Shown here: piece after piece, positions 28,709 through 37,700 of the stretch | Numbering within the stretch: position 1 is the stretch's first letter | Layout of the letters: each line of letters starts with the position of its first letter | NCBI GenBank assembly: GCA_944320195.1 | Contig: CALUGP010000011.1 | Coordinates: 19,414 to 83,413 of the forward strand | From: an uncultured Prevotella sp. | GTDB taxonomy: Bacteria > Bacteroidota > Bacteroidia > Bacteroidales > Bacteroidaceae | Length of the DNA stretch: 64,000 nt | Reading direction: 5' to 3' | Notes under the pieces: model-generated | What the model was told of the DNA's origin: nothing | What the model saw: only the letters and a program-made list of their open reading frames with translations | The model's database searches: none | Made by a program: the position numbers and the translations under genes

Positions 28709-28875
28709 TCTTCTTATGATTTTTATTTTTAGCTGCAAATTTAATCAGAATTCCTCAAATAGAGCGTCTTTTGCCACCTTTATTATTTAAAATGGCATGA
28801 AATTGGACTTTTTTATATACATAAAAGGAATTTTTAAAGGCTTTTTAAATTCAGCCGGCATGCCCGTAAACAGTA

Positions 28876-28909
28876 AAGCCCCCGCTTCGATTAGTCGAAA
28901 CGGGGGCTT
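28876..28909 (-). terminator. Terminator of pckA
   Basis: A 15-base stem, AAGCCCCCG...CGGGGGCTT, has a 4-base loop. On the minus strand the only non-Watson-Crick position becomes G-U, which shows the stem is adapted to the minus transcript of pckA. TTTACTGTTT follows. Confidence 0.85.
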
Positions 28910-28940
28910 CCCTTTATAGTGTGTGAACCATCTAGTCAGA

Positions 28941-30554
28941 TTAAAGTTTCGGTCCTGCAGCTACGAGAGCCTTGCCGGCCTCGTTGCTCTCATACTTCTT
29001 GAAGTTCTTGATGAAGCGTCCTGCGAGGTCCTTAGCCTTCTCCTCCCACTGAGCAGCGTCAGCGTAAGTGTCACGAGGATCGAGGATGTGCGGATCAACG
29101 CCCTCAAGCTGTGTAGGAACAACGAAGTTGAAGTAAGGAATCGTCTTCGTAGGAGCCTTGTCGATTGAGTGGTCGAGGATTGCGTCGATGATACCACGAG
29201 TGTCGCGGATAGAGATACGCTTGCCTGTTCCGTTCCAACCGGTGTTTACGAGGTAAGCCTTAGCGCCGCTCTTCTCCATCTTCTTAACCAGCTCCTCAGC
29301 GTACTTTGTAGGATGCAGCTCGAGGAATGCCTGGCCGAAGCAAGCAGAGAATGTAGGAGTAGGCTCGGTAATGCCGCGCTCTGTACCTGCCAACTTAGCC
29401 GTGAATCCTGACAGGAAGTAGTACTTTGTCTGCTCTGCGTTCAGGATTGATACGGGAGGCAGTACGCCGAATGCGTCAGCTGACAGGAAGATTACCTGCT
29501 TAGCAGCGGGTGCGTGAGAAATCGGGCGTACGATATTCTTGATGTGGTAGATAGGATAAGAAACGCGGGTGTTCTCGGTTACGCTCTTGTCAGCGAAGTC
29601 TATCTTGCCGTTAGCGTCAACTGTTACGTTCTCGAGCAGTGCGTCGCGGGTGATAGCGTTGTAGATGTCGGGCTCGCTCTCCTTGTCAAGGTTGATAACC
29701 TTAGCGTAGCAGCCGCCCTCGTAGTTGAACACGCCGTTGTCGTCCCATCCGTGCTCGTCGTCGCCGATGAGCAGACGCTTCGGGTCGGTAGACAGGGTTG
29801 TCTTACCGGTTCCTGACAGACCGAAGAAGATAGCGGTGTTCTCGCCGTTCTTGTCGCAGTTAGCAGAGCAGTGCATTGAAGCGATACCGCGCAGAGGCAT
29901 AAAGTAGTTCATCATTGAGAACATACCCTTCTTCATCTCGCCGCCGTACCATGTGTTCAGGATTACCTGCTCCTTTGAAGTTACGTTGAATACTACTGCT
30001 GTCTCAGAGTTGAGTCCCAGCTCCTTCCAGTTCTCAACCTTAGCCTTAGAAGCGTTGTAAACGATGAAGTCGGGCTCCTGCTCGAAATCAGCCTCGCTTT
30101 GGGGACGGATGAACATGTTGGTAACGAAGTGAGCCTGCCAAGCAACCTCCACGATGAAGCGAACCTTCATGCGGGTATCCTTGTTGGCGCCGCAGAAACC
30201 GTCAACTACGTACAGCTTCTTGTTTGAAAGCTCCTTCAGCGCGAGCTCCTTAACGGCAGCCCAAGCCTCTTTTGAAGCGCGGTGGTTGTCGTTGTGGTAC
30301 TCCTCGCTGTCCCACCATACCGTGTCGTGAGACGTCTCGTCGTCTACGATGAACTTATCTTTAGGCGAACGGCCGGTGTAGATACCGGTCATTACGTTTA
30401 CTGCACCAAGCTCGGTCTCCTGGCCTTTGTCATAGCCTGTCAGACCTTCTTTTGTCTCCTCGTTGAACAGAACCTCATACGAAGGATTGTAAAGAACCTC
30501 GGTTGCGCCCGTGATTCCATACTTCTCTAAAACTGACTTATCAAACTTTGCCAT
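28941..30554 (-). CDS. pckA: Phosphoenolpyruvate carboxykinase (ATP)
   Basis: The 537-residue cytoplasmic enzyme interconverts oxaloacetate and phosphoenolpyruvate with ATP/ADP. In succinate-forming Bacteroidales it often runs in the CO2-fixing direction. The kinase-1a P-loop [11 protein letters not shown] is near residue 245 and kinase-2 [22 protein letters not shown] follows. Length is normal for the ATP type. It has a well-formed promoter and its own terminator, so it is monocistronic. The divergent neighbour is upp. Confidence 0.97.
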   Translation of the reverse strand: MAKFDKSVLEKYGITGATEVLYNPSYEVLFNEETKEGLTGYDKGQETELGAVNVMTGIYTGRSPKDKFIVDDETSHDTVWWDSEEYHNDNHRASKEAWAAVKELALKELSNKKLYVVDGFCGANKDTRMKVRFIVEVAWQAHFVTNMFIRPQSEADFEQEPDFIVYNASKAKVENWKELGLNSETAVVFNVTSKEQVILNTWYGGEMKKGMFSMMNYFMPLRGIASMHCSANCDKNGENTAIFFGLSGTGKTTLSTDPKRLLIGDDEHGWDDNGVFNYEGGCYAKVINLDKESEPDIYNAITRDALLENVTVDANGKIDFADKSVTENTRVSYPIYHIKNIVRPISHAPAAKQVIFLSADAFGVLPPVSILNAEQTKYYFLSGFTAKLAGTERGITEPTPTFSACFGQAFLELHPTKYAEELVKKMEKSGAKAYLVNTGWNGTGKRISIRDTRGIIDAILDHSIDKAPTKTIPYFNFVVPTQLEGVDPHILDPRDTYADAAQWEEKAKDLAGRFIKNFKKYESNEAGKALVAAGPKL

Positions 30555-30613
30555 TTTAATGAAATATTTAGAAAGTGAATATTGTTCCTGAATCGTGTTT
30601 CTTAAACCGCTTG

Positions 30614-30643
30614 CAAATTTAGTAAAAATTCGTCATTGCGCAA
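30614..30643 (-). promoter_or_regulatory. Promoter of pckA
   Basis: Minus-strand TTG (30641-30643), 19 bases, then TAAATTTG (30614-30621). It leaves a leader of roughly 55 bases before the start codon. Confidence 0.78.
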
Positions 30644-30735
30644 TCGCCTAATAGTGTAAAAATTACGGCTGTAAAATGTTTTTAGGTTAAAGTATTGAAA
30701 ATTTAAACACCGCGAAGTGCTTTTGCAACTTGCAC

Positions 30736-30767
30736 TTTGCAAAAGACAGGAAATATTTTTACTTTTG
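30736..30767 (+). promoter_or_regulatory. Promoter of upp
   Basis: TTTG (30736-30739), exactly 20 bases, then TACTTTTG (30760-30767), a full match to the Bacteroidetes consensus. It lies 94 bases upstream of upp. Confidence 0.85.
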
Positions 30768-30861
30768 CAGGTGACAGCCGGGGAGTCAACATGTCGTGAA
30801 GACGTGTCTTTTATCATTTTGACTTCCTTGATTCCTTCAACTCATAAAATACAAAGACACC

Positions 30862-31521
30862 ATGAAGATAATCGACCTTGGCAAACAGAACTCCATCATC
30901 GGCCAGTACATGGCCGAGGTGCGCGACGTGGAATACCAGCAGAACCGCCTCCTCTTCCGCAACAACATCACACGCATAGGCGAGATGATGGCCTATGAGA
31001 TAAGCAAGACGCTCAGCTACGAGCCGCGCGACGTCGAGACGCCTCTCGGCACGGCGCGCGTCAACGTGCCCGCCGACAAGGTGGTGCTGGCCACCATCTT
31101 CCGCGCCGGACTGCCCTTCCACGCCGGCTTCCTCAACGTGTTCGACCACGCCGGCAGCGCCTTCGTCAGCGCGTACCGCGAATACACCGACAACGAGCAC
31201 ACGCAGGTGGGCATACACGTGGAGTATCTCGCCACGCCGAGCGTCGAGGGGAAGACGCTCGTCATAGTAGACCCGATGCTGGCCACGGGCGGCTCCATGG
31301 AGCTGGGCTACAAGGCTTTTCTCACACGAGGCACGCCGAAGCGTATCCATGTGGCGTGCGTCATCGCCGCGCCCGACGGCATAGAGCACGTCAGGCGCAC
31401 GTTCCCCGACGACAAGACCACCGTGTGGTGCGCGGCCGTTGACCCCGGGATGAACGAGCACAAATACATCGTGCCGGGCATAGGCGACGCCGGCGACCTG
31501 TGCTACGGCGACAAAGTTTAA
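30862..31521 (+). CDS. upp: Uracil phosphoribosyltransferase
   Basis: The 219-residue enzyme salvages uracil to UMP with PRPP. The PRPP-binding loop IVDPMLATGGSMELGY is at about residues 133-148, and the C-terminal region (VPGIGDAGDLCYGDKV) matches the uracil-binding segment GxGDxGDRxxG in shape, with Leu-Cys where many family members have Arg. It is a single gene between its own promoter and a hairpin of GTGAAGAGTGAAG words. Confidence 0.93.
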   Translation: MKIIDLGKQNSIIGQYMAEVRDVEYQQNRLLFRNNITRIGEMMAYEISKTLSYEPRDVETPLGTARVNVPADKVVLATIFRAGLPFHAGFLNVFDHAGSAFVSAYREYTDNEHTQVGIHVEYLATPSVEGKTLVIVDPMLATGGSMELGYKAFLTRGTPKRIHVACVIAAPDGIEHVRRTFPDDKTTVWCAAVDPGMNEHKYIVPGIGDAGDLCYGDKV

Positions 31522-31525
31522 GTGA

Positions 31526-31581
31526 AGAGTGAAGAATCCAAATGTCGACAACAATGAAAAGACATTTGAATTCTTCACTCT
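31526..31581. terminator. Hairpin shared by upp and the convergent lipoprotein gene
   Basis: 31526-31546 pairs with 31561-31581 with one mismatch. The left arm is purine-rich (AGAGTGAAGAAT) and the right arm is its pyrimidine-rich complement. Confidence 0.7.
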
Positions 31582-31602
31582 TCGTTCTTCACTCTTCAAT
31601 TT

Positions 31603-32106
31603 TCATTCACTGACTTCAACCTTGCCGCTTGACGGATAAGTAAAAGAGAACGACGCTTGCTGCGTGCCTCCAGACTTTATCACGACGTTGTATTCATGCC
31701 CCGTCTCCATCGGCCCCAACTCAAACGACACGTCGAAGGGGCAGATGCAGTTGCATTCGGCGTAGTGGTTTTCCGTTTCGGTTACAATGATGCTTCCCAA
31801 TCCTTGAGACACGTCGACGTCTATCACGTCGCTGCAGCAGTTGAACAGCGCGTTATGGTGGGTGACATGCACATAGCCGTTGTCCTTGCTTGTGTACTCT
31901 ACGTATTCCTTATAGCCCATGTCTTCAAAGTGGCTGCGTGTCTTCGGGGACGCGTCGGCCGCTTCTGTGGTCTTGCATCCGGTGGTGTACACGTTCTTGA
32001 CATCAATCCACCCGACGCTTCCTGCGTCGCCGTCGTCATTCCCGCAGGCGGCGAAAGCCGCGATGCAGGCAAGCAATGTGCAGATACTGGCGATTTTCTT
32101 TTTCAT
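31603..32106 (-). CDS. Cys-rich lipoprotein of unknown function
   Basis: The start at 32106 (MKKKIAS) gives 167 residues with lipobox FAAC. After lipidation six more Cys remain, including NCCSD (about 89) and ECNCICPFD (about 118). The rest looks like an all-beta domain ending YNVVIKSGGTQQASFSFTYP. The CNCICPFDV motif followed by a conserved-looking beta-sandwich resembles small secreted Bacteroidales proteins of unknown role. The Cys could form disulfides or bind a metal. It is transcribed alone towards upp; TATCTTTG at 32220-32227 (minus) may be its -7 box. Confidence 0.7.
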   Translation of the reverse strand: MKKKIASICTLLACIAAFAACGNDDGDAGSVGWIDVKNVYTTGCKTTEAADASPKTRSHFEDMGYKEYVEYTSKDNGYVHVTHHNALFNCCSDVIDVDVSQGLGSIIVTETENHYAECNCICPFDVSFELGPMETGHEYNVVIKSGGTQQASFSFTYPSSGKVEVSE

Positions 32107-32294
32107 GGCCAATCCTCCTACAAGTTATAACAAGTTAAACATAAACTGGCATGTCCGGCAAAGAACCAGGCCTCTATGCGCCTGAAATTTCTACCAATCA
32201 GATTCTTTCCGTCACACCGCAAAGATACTGAATATTTCAATACGGTGCCTACTTTGACCCCTATTTCTTTGCGCATGAATACATGCTGTTTTGC

Positions 32295-32394
32295 AAAAGA
32301 CGGTCTTTTGCATTCCAAAAGGCCGTCAATCGCAAGCTAAAAGGCCGTCTTTCGCAACGCAAAAGACGGCCTTTCACAAGTCGTTGAAAACCAG
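32295..32394. repeat. GACGGCC palindromic array R4
   Basis: Four blocks (AAAAGACGGTCTTTT, AAAAGGCCGTCAAT, AAAAGGCCGTCTTTC, AAAAGACGGCCTTTC) are followed after 8 bases by a degenerate box TTGAAAACCAG (32384-32394). It lies between the lipoprotein promoter and the ispG 3' hairpin. Confidence 0.72.
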
Positions 32395-32423
32395 TGAGAA
32401 TTAAGAGTTAAGAGTTAAGAACT

Positions 32424-32477
32424 AAGAAAAATGCCATTCACGGATATGTACAAGCGGTCAACAAAGGCATTTTTCTT
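32424..32477 (-). terminator. Hairpin after ispG
   Basis: AAGAAAAATGCC (32424-32435) pairs perfectly with GGCATTTTTCTT (32466-32477). Outside it, AATTAAGAGTTAAGA words on the left face TTAATTCTTAACT words on the right, extending the inverted repeat. Confidence 0.65.
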
Positions 32478-32519
32478 AATTCTTAATTCATATAACTCTT
32501 AATTCTTAACTTTTAGTTC

Positions 32520-34379
32520 TTAATTCATACTGTCGTTTATTAGCTTAAGCAGTCGCTCCACGGCTTCCTCTTCGGGTATGTTTTTCTCCACGCACTGCTT
32601 GCCCTTGTACAGCGATATGCGGCCCCGGCCGGCGCCCACGTAGCCATAGTCGGCGTCGGCCATCTCGCCCGGACCGTTCACGATGCAGCCCATGATGCCT
32701 ATTTTCAGACCCTTCATACCCTTGGTGGCTTCCTTTATGCGCGCTATCGTGGAGCGCAGGTCATACAGCGTGCGGCCACACCCGGGGCAGCTTATGTATT
32801 CTGTCTTCGACGTGCGAAGTCGCGCCGCCTGCAGTATGCCGAAGGCGGTGGCCGTGATGTCTTGTGCCGCCAGCGTGCCGTCGTTCATCAGCCAGATGCC
32901 GTCAGTTAGTCCGTCGAACATCAGCGCGCCCATGTCGGCGGCGGCTTCTATCTGGAAGTCGCCCTTCTCCTGTTGCGAGTGGCGGTACATCTGGCAGAAA
33001 ACGACGGGATTCGCCACTCCGGCCGACATCATCTCGTGCAGCAGTGCGCGCTGCTCGCCAAGGCGGTTATTGTGGTTGGACATGCTCACCACCACGACCT
33101 CGGGGTGCGCCTTTAGGCAGGGTATGTATTCGTCGGTGTCCATTCCGTATGGCAAGACAAGGAACTTCACGTCGGACTTTACCTGCGCTATCAGCGGAAC
33201 GGCGTTGTAGGGGAATATTGGATACACGTCTTTCGTGTCTTCAAGACCTGCGTACACGCCGAAGTCGACGATGTAACGCTGGCCGGGTATGCGCTTTTCG
33301 GGCAGCGACTGGCCGGTATATACATAATCCGGAACGATGTCTTCGCCCACGCTTAGCCGCGAGGGGTCGCCCCCGTCAAGCATCGACGCTATGACGACGG
33401 GCACGTTAGCGCCCCCTATGTTGCCCACGGAAGCCGTCTTGCGGCGCTCCGGGCGCAGCCAGTCGAAGCCAGGAGCCTCTGTACCGGGTATCGGCGTATG
33501 GCCGGCGCGGCGCGTAACGTAGTCTACCAGATGGCGAGCTACGGGAATCTCGGCCTCAGGCTCCTCGCTCAGCGACACGCGCACAGTGTCTCCCAGTCCG
33601 TCGGCCAGCAGTGCGCCTATGCCCACCGCGCTCTTTATTCGGCCGTCTTCGCCCTCTCCGGCCTCGGTCACTCCCAGGTGCAGCGGATAGCTCATGCCCT
33701 CGCGCTCCATCTCGCTCACCAGCAGACGGACCGAGCGCACCATCACCACCGTGTTGCTCGCCTTTATCGAAATGACAACGTCGTCAAACCGTTCGCGCCT
33801 GCAAATGCGCAAGAACTCCATGCAGCTCTCCACTATTCCCTCGGGAGTGTCGCCGTAGCGCGACATTATGCGGTCTGACAGCGAGCCGTGGTTGACGCCA
33901 ATGCGCAGGGCCGTGTGGTGTTCCTTACATATGTTAAGCAGCGGCACAAAGCGTTCCTCAATCTTCTTCAGTTCGCCAGCATACTCCTCGTCGGTGTATT
34001 CCAAGTGCTTGAACGTGCGCGCCGGGTCGGTATAATTGCCGGGGTTTATGCGCACCTTCTCGGCATACAGCGCGGCCACCTCGGCCACATGGGGGTTGAA
34101 GTGTACGTCGGCCACCAGCGGAGTCATGTACCCGTCGGCCCTGAGCCGCGCGTTGATGTCCTTCAGGTTCTCGGCTTCGCGCATGCCCTGGGTGGTCAGC
34201 CGCACGTATTCTCCGCCGGCCTTGATTATGCGCTCGGCCTGCGCCACGCTCGCCTCGGTGTCGGTGGTGAGCGTGGTGGTCATCGACTGCACACGCACTG
34301 GCCACTCTCCGCCCATCGGCGTGCCGCCAATCTGTACTTCGGAAGCCGCGCGGCGGCGGTAATTGAACAAGTCAATCAT
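32520..34379 (-). CDS. ispG: 4-hydroxy-3-methylbut-2-enyl diphosphate synthase (long form)
   Basis: The 619-residue iron-sulfur enzyme of the non-mevalonate isoprenoid pathway forms HMBPP. The N-terminal TIM barrel (VQSMTTTLTTDTEASVAQ, MREAENL, ADVHFNPHVAEVAA, RIGVNHGSLSDRI) is followed by the large middle insertion seen in Bacteroidetes, Chlamydiae and plants. The [4Fe-4S] domain has CPGCGRTLYDL and GIMGCIVNGPGEMADADYGYVG. The frame continues upstream to 34502 but that part is AT-rich repeat; the Met at 34379 starts the conserved sequence. Confidence 0.95.
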   Translation of the reverse strand: MIDLFNYRRRAASEVQIGGTPMGGEWPVRVQSMTTTLTTDTEASVAQAERIIKAGGEYVRLTTQGMREAENLKDINARLRADGYMTPLVADVHFNPHVAEVAALYAEKVRINPGNYTDPARTFKHLEYTDEEYAGELKKIEERFVPLLNICKEHHTALRIGVNHGSLSDRIMSRYGDTPEGIVESCMEFLRICRRERFDDVVISIKASNTVVMVRSVRLLVSEMEREGMSYPLHLGVTEAGEGEDGRIKSAVGIGALLADGLGDTVRVSLSEEPEAEIPVARHLVDYVTRRAGHTPIPGTEAPGFDWLRPERRKTASVGNIGGANVPVVIASMLDGGDPSRLSVGEDIVPDYVYTGQSLPEKRIPGQRYIVDFGVYAGLEDTKDVYPIFPYNAVPLIAQVKSDVKFLVLPYGMDTDEYIPCLKAHPEVVVVSMSNHNNRLGEQRALLHEMMSAGVANPVVFCQMYRHSQQEKGDFQIEAAADMGALMFDGLTDGIWLMNDGTLAAQDITATAFGILQAARLRTSKTEYISCPGCGRTLYDLRSTIARIKEATKGMKGLKIGIMGCIVNGPGEMADADYGYVGAGRGRISLYKGKQCVEKNIPEEEAVERLLKLINDSMN

Positions 34380-34441
34380 ACTAAAATGAATAATGAAAAA
34401 TGAACAATGAATAATAAAGAAATGAATCAAGAACAATGAAT

Positions 34442-34525
34442 AATGAAAAAATGAATAATGAACAATGATAAAGAACCGTAAATCCGCAGGCTCATTATTC
34501 ATTGTTCATTATTCATTTTTTCATT
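34442..34525. terminator. 27-base inverted repeat between purE and ispG
   Basis: 34442-34468 (words AATGAATAATGAAC) pairs perfectly with 34499-34525. It lies directly before the purE stop codon, so the 3' arm abuts the gene. Further copies of the word lie at 34385-34440. Confidence 0.65.
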
Positions 34526-34528
34526 CAA

Positions 34529-35035
34529 TCAATTAGTCTTATACTCATACTTGACCTCGGCCAGCTCCTTGTTGGCCTTCTCTATCTTGGCACCCAGTCC
34601 GGCCTTGTACTCCTCAAGGCGTGCCGAAATGCCGTCGTCGGCCAAGGCAAGCATCTCCGTTGCGAGTATGGCAGCGTTCATCGCGCCGTTCACTCCGACC
34701 GTGGCCACTGGTATTCCCGGCGGCATCTGTATGATGCTGAGCATCGCGTCGAGGCCGTCGAGCATTCCCTTGATGGGCACTCCGATGACGGGCAGCGTGG
34801 TCGATGCGGCTATGACGCCGGGCAGAGCGGCGGCCATGCCGGCTCCGGCGATGATTACTTTGACGCCGCGAGCCTTGGCCTGCTTGGCAAACTGCTCCAC
34901 AGCGTCGGGTGTGCGGTGTGCGGACAGGGCGTTGACTTCAAACGGAATGTGCATGTCGTCGAGGAACTTGCACGCCTTTTCCATTACGGGCAGGTCGCTT
35001 GTACTGCCCATGATGATGCTTACTAAAGGTTTCAT
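34529..35035 (-). CDS. purE: N5-carboxyaminoimidazole ribonucleotide mutase
   Basis: The 168-residue class I PurE carries out a late step of purine synthesis. The motifs are IIMGSTSDLPVMEKA at the start, VNALSAHRTPDAV, and AGAGMAAALPGVIAA with TLPVIGVPI. The start at 35035 begins the conserved region; the upstream open part (to 35101) runs into low-complexity repeats. Confidence 0.96.
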   Translation of the reverse strand: MKPLVSIIMGSTSDLPVMEKACKFLDDMHIPFEVNALSAHRTPDAVEQFAKQAKARGVKVIIAGAGMAAALPGVIAASTTLPVIGVPIKGMLDGLDAMLSIIQMPPGIPVATVGVNGAMNAAILATEMLALADDGISARLEEYKAGLGAKIEKANKELAEVKYEYKTN

Positions 35036-35062
35036 AATATCTTGTTTTTTGATTATTGCCTT

Positions 35063-35262
35063 ATTTTCAATAAGCCCAATCGGCCTGATTGGCCTGATCA
35101 AGCAACTGCCAAGATTAGCCCGATTAGCCTAACAAGCCAGACACGCCTTTGATGGGAACTGCTTGCCGCCACGCCGCCTGCCGCTTTTATCAGGCACATT
35201 CGCCCTGTCAAGCACACTATCCTATTAGCCTTATTCGGCCCATCAGGCCCATTCGGCCCGTC
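35063..35262. repeat. Low-complexity GGCC/GATT word repeat region
   Basis: The gap upstream of purE holds diffuse repeats of words such as CGGCCTGATTGGCCTGAT and, near its other end, the inverted style CGGCCCATCAGGCCCATTCGG. Similar words occur before metG (15155-15185) and at 56165-56230. Read through, they give spurious Arg-Pro-Ile peptides. No gene is evident. Confidence 0.5.
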
Positions 35263-35880
35263 TTACAGCAACAATACCGACACGAAGGCGCAGCCAGTGC
35301 CGACGAGGAAGCCCAGCGTTATCTCGTGAAGGGAGTGCTGCCGCAGTATCATGCGGCTTGTGCCAACCAGGCCGGCGAGCACCAGCACCACGCAAAGCCA
35401 CCACACGGGATTGAACCCGAAGATGACGGAGAAGGCGGCCAGAGCGCCGGCCACGCCGCCGATTGCGGCCATGTGGGTGGACACCTTGACGAAAAGGTTG
35501 ACTATGGCGCACGTTATCTGTATCACCAACGCGGCCATAAGGATGCTTCCCATGAAGTGGGGCACGTGCACGGCGGCCATGACATAATAGCACAGCAGGT
35601 AGGAGACGATGGATATCACGTAAGGAATGACGCGGCGTTCCTTGCTCGCCATCTGGAAGAGCGACCACCCCTGGTAATGGCGGTAGAGGCGGATCAGGAG
35701 CGAGGGTAGCGCTATCGTGAACACCCAGAACGTCACCACGAGGAACAGCTTGTACGTCCAAGGCAGCAAGCTGAGGTAAGTCAGCGTAAGCAGGGCGGCC
35801 AGCCCGACAAGGGGCAGGTAGAAAGGCGTGAATATTACGCTAAGCGCCTTGGCCGCGAAAATTATATGTTTCTCTCTCAT
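35263..35880 (-). CDS. PAP2-like membrane protein (degenerate motifs)
   Basis: This 205-residue protein has about six hydrophobic helices. Three segments sit where PAP2 phosphatases carry their catalytic motifs: SKERRVIP (KxxxxxxRP-like), STHMAAIGG (PSGH-like) and SRMILRQHSLHEITLGFLVG (SRxxxxxHxxxD-like, with Glu where Asp is usual). A PAP2 lipid phosphatase fold is therefore likely, but the altered motifs leave activity open. Its start codon overlaps the rpoN stop (ATGA), so the two are translationally coupled. Confidence 0.7.
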   Translation of the reverse strand: MREKHIIFAAKALSVIFTPFYLPLVGLAALLTLTYLSLLPWTYKLFLVVTFWVFTIALPSLLIRLYRHYQGWSLFQMASKERRVIPYVISIVSYLLCYYVMAAVHVPHFMGSILMAALVIQITCAIVNLFVKVSTHMAAIGGVAGALAAFSVIFGFNPVWWLCVVLVLAGLVGTSRMILRQHSLHEITLGFLVGTGCAFVSVLLL

Positions 35881-37385
35881 CTTTTCCTTAGTCGTGCCAC
35901 GGGGATGCCCATCTGCTCGCGGTATTTGGCTATCGTGCGGCGTGCCACGGGGTATCCGGCGGCTTCCATCATGCCTTTTATGGCATCGTCGCTCAGCGGA
36001 GCGGCCTTGTCTTCCTTGTCTATGATGTCCTTTAGGGCGGCCTTCACGCGGCGCGTTGACATCTCTTCGCCGCCTTCGGTCTTGACGCTGTCGCTGAAGA
36101 AATGGCGCAGCTTGAACGTGCCCCAGCGCGTCTGGGCGTACTTCATGTTGCTCACGCGCGACACGGTGGATATGTCAAGCCCTGTCTTTTCGGCCACGTC
36201 CTTGAGTATCATGGGCCTAAGGTCGCTCTCGTCTCCGTCCTGGAAATACCGGCGCTGTATGTCGATTATGGCCTTCATGGTGACATACAGGGTGTGCTGA
36301 CGCTGCTTTACGGCATCAATGAAGCCGCGCGCGCGCTCCACTTTCTCCTTCGCGTAGAGCAGGGCTTCCTTCTCGCTGCGGTTCATCTTGCCCTTGCTGT
36401 TGCGGTAGGTGTCGACCATCGAGGCGAACGAGGGCGACACATACAGTTCTGGAACGTTGCCGCCGTTGACCGTGAAGGTCACCGTGCCGTCGTCGGCGGT
36501 GTCAACTATGAAGTCGGGCGTTATCTGGCGCGCGCCGCGCCCTTCGGTCTCGCCGAGGGCCGAGCCGGGCTTCGGGTTGAGCTTCAGCAGTTCTGCGTGC
36601 ACCTTGTCGGCCGTCTCCGCGTCGTATCCGAGCTGCGCCGATATCTTGTCCCAGCGCTTGTTCATGAACTCGTCATAGCATTTCGCGATGACTTCCTCCA
36701 TCTTGCTGCGCATGTCTGACTTCGGCTTTCGCCTTATCTGCAGCATGAGGCATTCGCGCAGGTCGCGCGCCCCCACCCCGGCGGGGTCGAACGTCTGGAG
36801 CGTGTGCAGCACGTCGTCAATCTCCTGCTCGCCGGCGTCGACGTTATGATATATGGCAAGCTCGTCGCTCAGAGTGCCGGCGTCCTTGCGCAGCAGACCG
36901 TCGTCGTCGAGCGAGCCTATGAGGTATTCCATTATGTCGCGCTGCTTCGGGCTAAGGTCAACATCGACCATCTGCTCCTTCAGCCTGTCGTAGAACGACA
37001 CCGTGTCCCCGTAGGTCATCTCTTCATAGTCGGCCGACTGGCTGTCGGCGGCCTGCGGCGTCACCGGCTCCGGCATCTCGTCGTCCATGCCTATGCCCGC
37101 CAGGGCGTCGTCGAGGGCCGACTCGCGCTCCTCACGCTCCGACGCCGCGTCAAAGTCGTCGTCGGCACCGTCGTCCTCGCCGCCTTCGTGAATGTCGTCA
37201 CGCGCGGTGTCGTCGTCGGCTCCGGCGCTTTCGAGGGCGGGGTTGTCGTCAAGTTCGGCAGTGACGCTTTGCTCCAGCTCGGTCAAAGGCATCTCCAACA
37301 GCTTCACCACGAGCATCTGCTGCTGCGTGAGCCGCTGCACCTGCGCCTGCTTCTGGGCCTGCGTCTGTATGAGCTTCTGTACCAT
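35877..37385 (-). CDS. rpoN: RNA polymerase sigma-54 factor
   Basis: The 502-residue protein has the Gln/Leu-rich activator-interacting region I (residues 1-45), an acidic region II (about 50-110), the core-binding domain, and a C-terminal DNA-binding part ending with the RpoN box ARRTIAKYRE. It reads -24/-12 promoters together with AAA+ activators. The gene has a promoter close upstream and is coupled to the PAP2-like gene by a 4-base overlap. Confidence 0.95.
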   Translation of the reverse strand: MVQKLIQTQAQKQAQVQRLTQQQMLVVKLLEMPLTELEQSVTAELDDNPALESAGADDDTARDDIHEGGEDDGADDDFDAASEREERESALDDALAGIGMDDEMPEPVTPQAADSQSADYEEMTYGDTVSFYDRLKEQMVDVDLSPKQRDIMEYLIGSLDDDGLLRKDAGTLSDELAIYHNVDAGEQEIDDVLHTLQTFDPAGVGARDLRECLMLQIRRKPKSDMRSKMEEVIAKCYDEFMNKRWDKISAQLGYDAETADKVHAELLKLNPKPGSALGETEGRGARQITPDFIVDTADDGTVTFTVNGGNVPELYVSPSFASMVDTYRNSKGKMNRSEKEALLYAKEKVERARGFIDAVKQRQHTLYVTMKAIIDIQRRYFQDGDESDLRPMILKDVAEKTGLDISTVSRVSNMKYAQTRWGTFKLRHFFSDSVKTEGGEEMSTRRVKAALKDIIDKEDKAAPLSDDAIKGMMEAAGYPVARRTIAKYREQMGIPVARLRKR

Positions 37386-37392
37386 AACGGTG

Positions 37393-37424
37393 CAAAATTA
37401 ATACTTTTCCGGGAAGATGAGCAA
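37393..37424 (-). promoter_or_regulatory. Promoter of rpoN
   Basis: Minus-strand TTG (37422-37424), 21 bases, then TAATTTTG (37393-37400). It lies only 8 bases before the start codon, so the transcript would be almost leaderless. Confidence 0.6.
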
Positions 37425-37571
37425 TGAAAGGGAAAATATTTTTCAATTAGTCAGCGCACCCCGCACCCCCGGCCAGAAAGGGCGCGGCACGCTTTCGCGG
37501 CTTAGCCCGGCAGGGCCTGACCGGCCTGCCAGGCTCATCCGCCACGCCGGCACCGGCCGCCTGATAACCGC

Positions 37572-37672
37572 CTGATAATCAGAGGACATGCGAAAGGCCG
37601 CCTTTTGACTTGCAAAAGACGGCCTTTCGGCCTGCGATTGACGGCCTTTTGCGTCGTAAAAGGCCGTCTTTT
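37572..37672. repeat. GACGGCC palindromic array R5
   Basis: The box CTGATAATCAG (37572-37582) is followed after exactly 9 bases by GAAAGGCCGCCTTTT, AAAAGACGGCCTTTC, GATTGACGGCCTTTT and AAAAGGCCGTCTTTT. It lies between the rpoN promoter and the 3' end of the phosphatase gene. Confidence 0.78.
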
Positions 37673-37700
37673 AGAAAGCGGTCGGATTGCTCGCGTTTTC

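Noticed and set aside
28736-28743. Full promoter for the DUF6242-uppS-bamA run
   Set aside because: TAAATTTG fits the -7 box but no TTG lies at the right distance upstream, so it was only noted in the gene entry.
34380-34502. N-terminal extension of IspG
   Set aside because: The extra 41 codons encode a Phe/Ile/His-rich peptide from an AT-rich simple repeat that also forms a hairpin; the conserved sequence starts at the Met at 34379.
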